From assembly GCF_934202235.1 (NCBI RefSeq), contig NZ_CAKPXS010000016.1, forward strand, positions 1 to 30,785: a DNA stretch of 30,785 bases, written 5' to 3'. Within the stretch, counting starts at the first letter, position 1, and each line of letters starts with the position of its first letter. Made by a program: the position numbers and the translations under genes. Below the pieces are notes generated by a model. The model ran no database searches and was not told where the DNA came from. It saw only the letters and a list, made by a program, of their open reading frames with translations. Shown in pieces: positions 30,700-30,785 of this stretch. This stretch comes from an uncultured Limosilactobacillus sp. Lineage in GTDB: Bacteria > Bacillota > Bacilli > Lactobacillales > Lactobacillaceae.

Positions 30700-30785
30700 T
30701 TACTTATTATCGACGATATTAAGCCCGGATTGCTGGGCACGGAACCACACATCGCCTAACCGGATGTTTGGTCCCACCTTGATAC
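30700..30785 (-). CDS. C-terminal end of an unidentified gene (cut by the window edge)
   Basis: One minus-strand frame is open from the window edge to a TAA at 30702-30700, encoding 27 complete residues ending SGLNIVDNK. The composition looks protein-like (VGPNIRLGDVWF), and the other two frames close at once or sooner. The product cannot be identified from so little. No terminator is seen between it and the MFS promoter. Confidence 0.5.
   Translation of the reverse strand, partial: IKVGPNIRLGDVWFRAQQSGLNIVDNK

Noticed and set aside
1..30785. Mobile elements, CRISPR arrays, tRNA or rRNA genes, toxin-antitoxin or defence systems
   Set aside because: No transposase or integrase motifs, no regularly spaced repeats, no tRNA-like folds next to genes and no defence-type proteins were seen on either strand.

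Overview
The window looks like chromosomal DNA of a lactobacillus, most likely a heterofermentative Limosilactobacillus-type organism. This rests on the gene order rplA-rplK / nusG-secE-rpmG-sigH / rlmB-mrnC-cysS, a complete pdhABCD operon, a gtfA-type sucrose phosphorylase, near-perfect CcpA (cre) sites and strong Firmicute ribosome binding sites. The genus call is an inference: there is no rRNA in the window and no search was run. No tRNA, rRNA, insertion sequence, prophage or CRISPR array was seen.

Layout. Positions 1-6930 form an information-processing block, all on the minus strand: ribosomal proteins L11 and L1 with a probable L1-binding leader; an unknown membrane protein with an Ig-like domain and a coiled coil; nusG, a very short secE (56 aa), rpmG and a ComX/SigH-like sigma factor; then rlmB, mrnC and cysS in one unit. 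Positions 6958-15351, also minus, hold the pyruvate dehydrogenase operon pdhA-B-C-D followed by a lipoate-protein ligase. An internal terminator then separates these from an SGNH hydrolase that overlaps a soluble fumarate-reductase-like flavoprotein. A cre site sits on the pdhA transcription start. Positions 15606-18671 (plus) carry three stand-alone genes: a DUF2252 protein, a Bax-inhibitor-1-like membrane protein and an FMN-binding split-barrel protein.

Positions 18733-25206 are the most interesting part. A LacI-family regulator diverges from a seven-gene operon: an unrecognised 85-aa protein, a metal-site TIM-barrel isomerase/epimerase, a sugar-acid-type permease, a KDG-kinase-like PfkB kinase, a 3-hexulose-6-phosphate synthase (HPS), a 6-phospho-3-hexuloisomerase (PHI) and a KDPG aldolase. 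The operon combines Entner-Doudoroff-type lower steps with the two signature enzymes of the ribulose monophosphate pathway. Spacing is tight (two TAATG overlaps), and several GGTTAA boxes plus a perfect cre lie upstream. The substrate cannot be deduced, and no dehydratase or oxidoreductase is in the operon. The active-site residues of the HPS favour a true synthase over a 3-keto-gulonate-6-phosphate decarboxylase.

Positions 25214-30785 carry a DHA1-type MFS exporter (minus), a zinc alcohol/polyol dehydrogenase with a structured leader (plus), and an MFS transporter plus sucrose phosphorylase operon (minus). That last promoter is followed directly by a perfect 8+8 bp inverted repeat, a strong operator candidate. 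The right edge cuts a minus-strand gene of which only the last 28 codons are visible.
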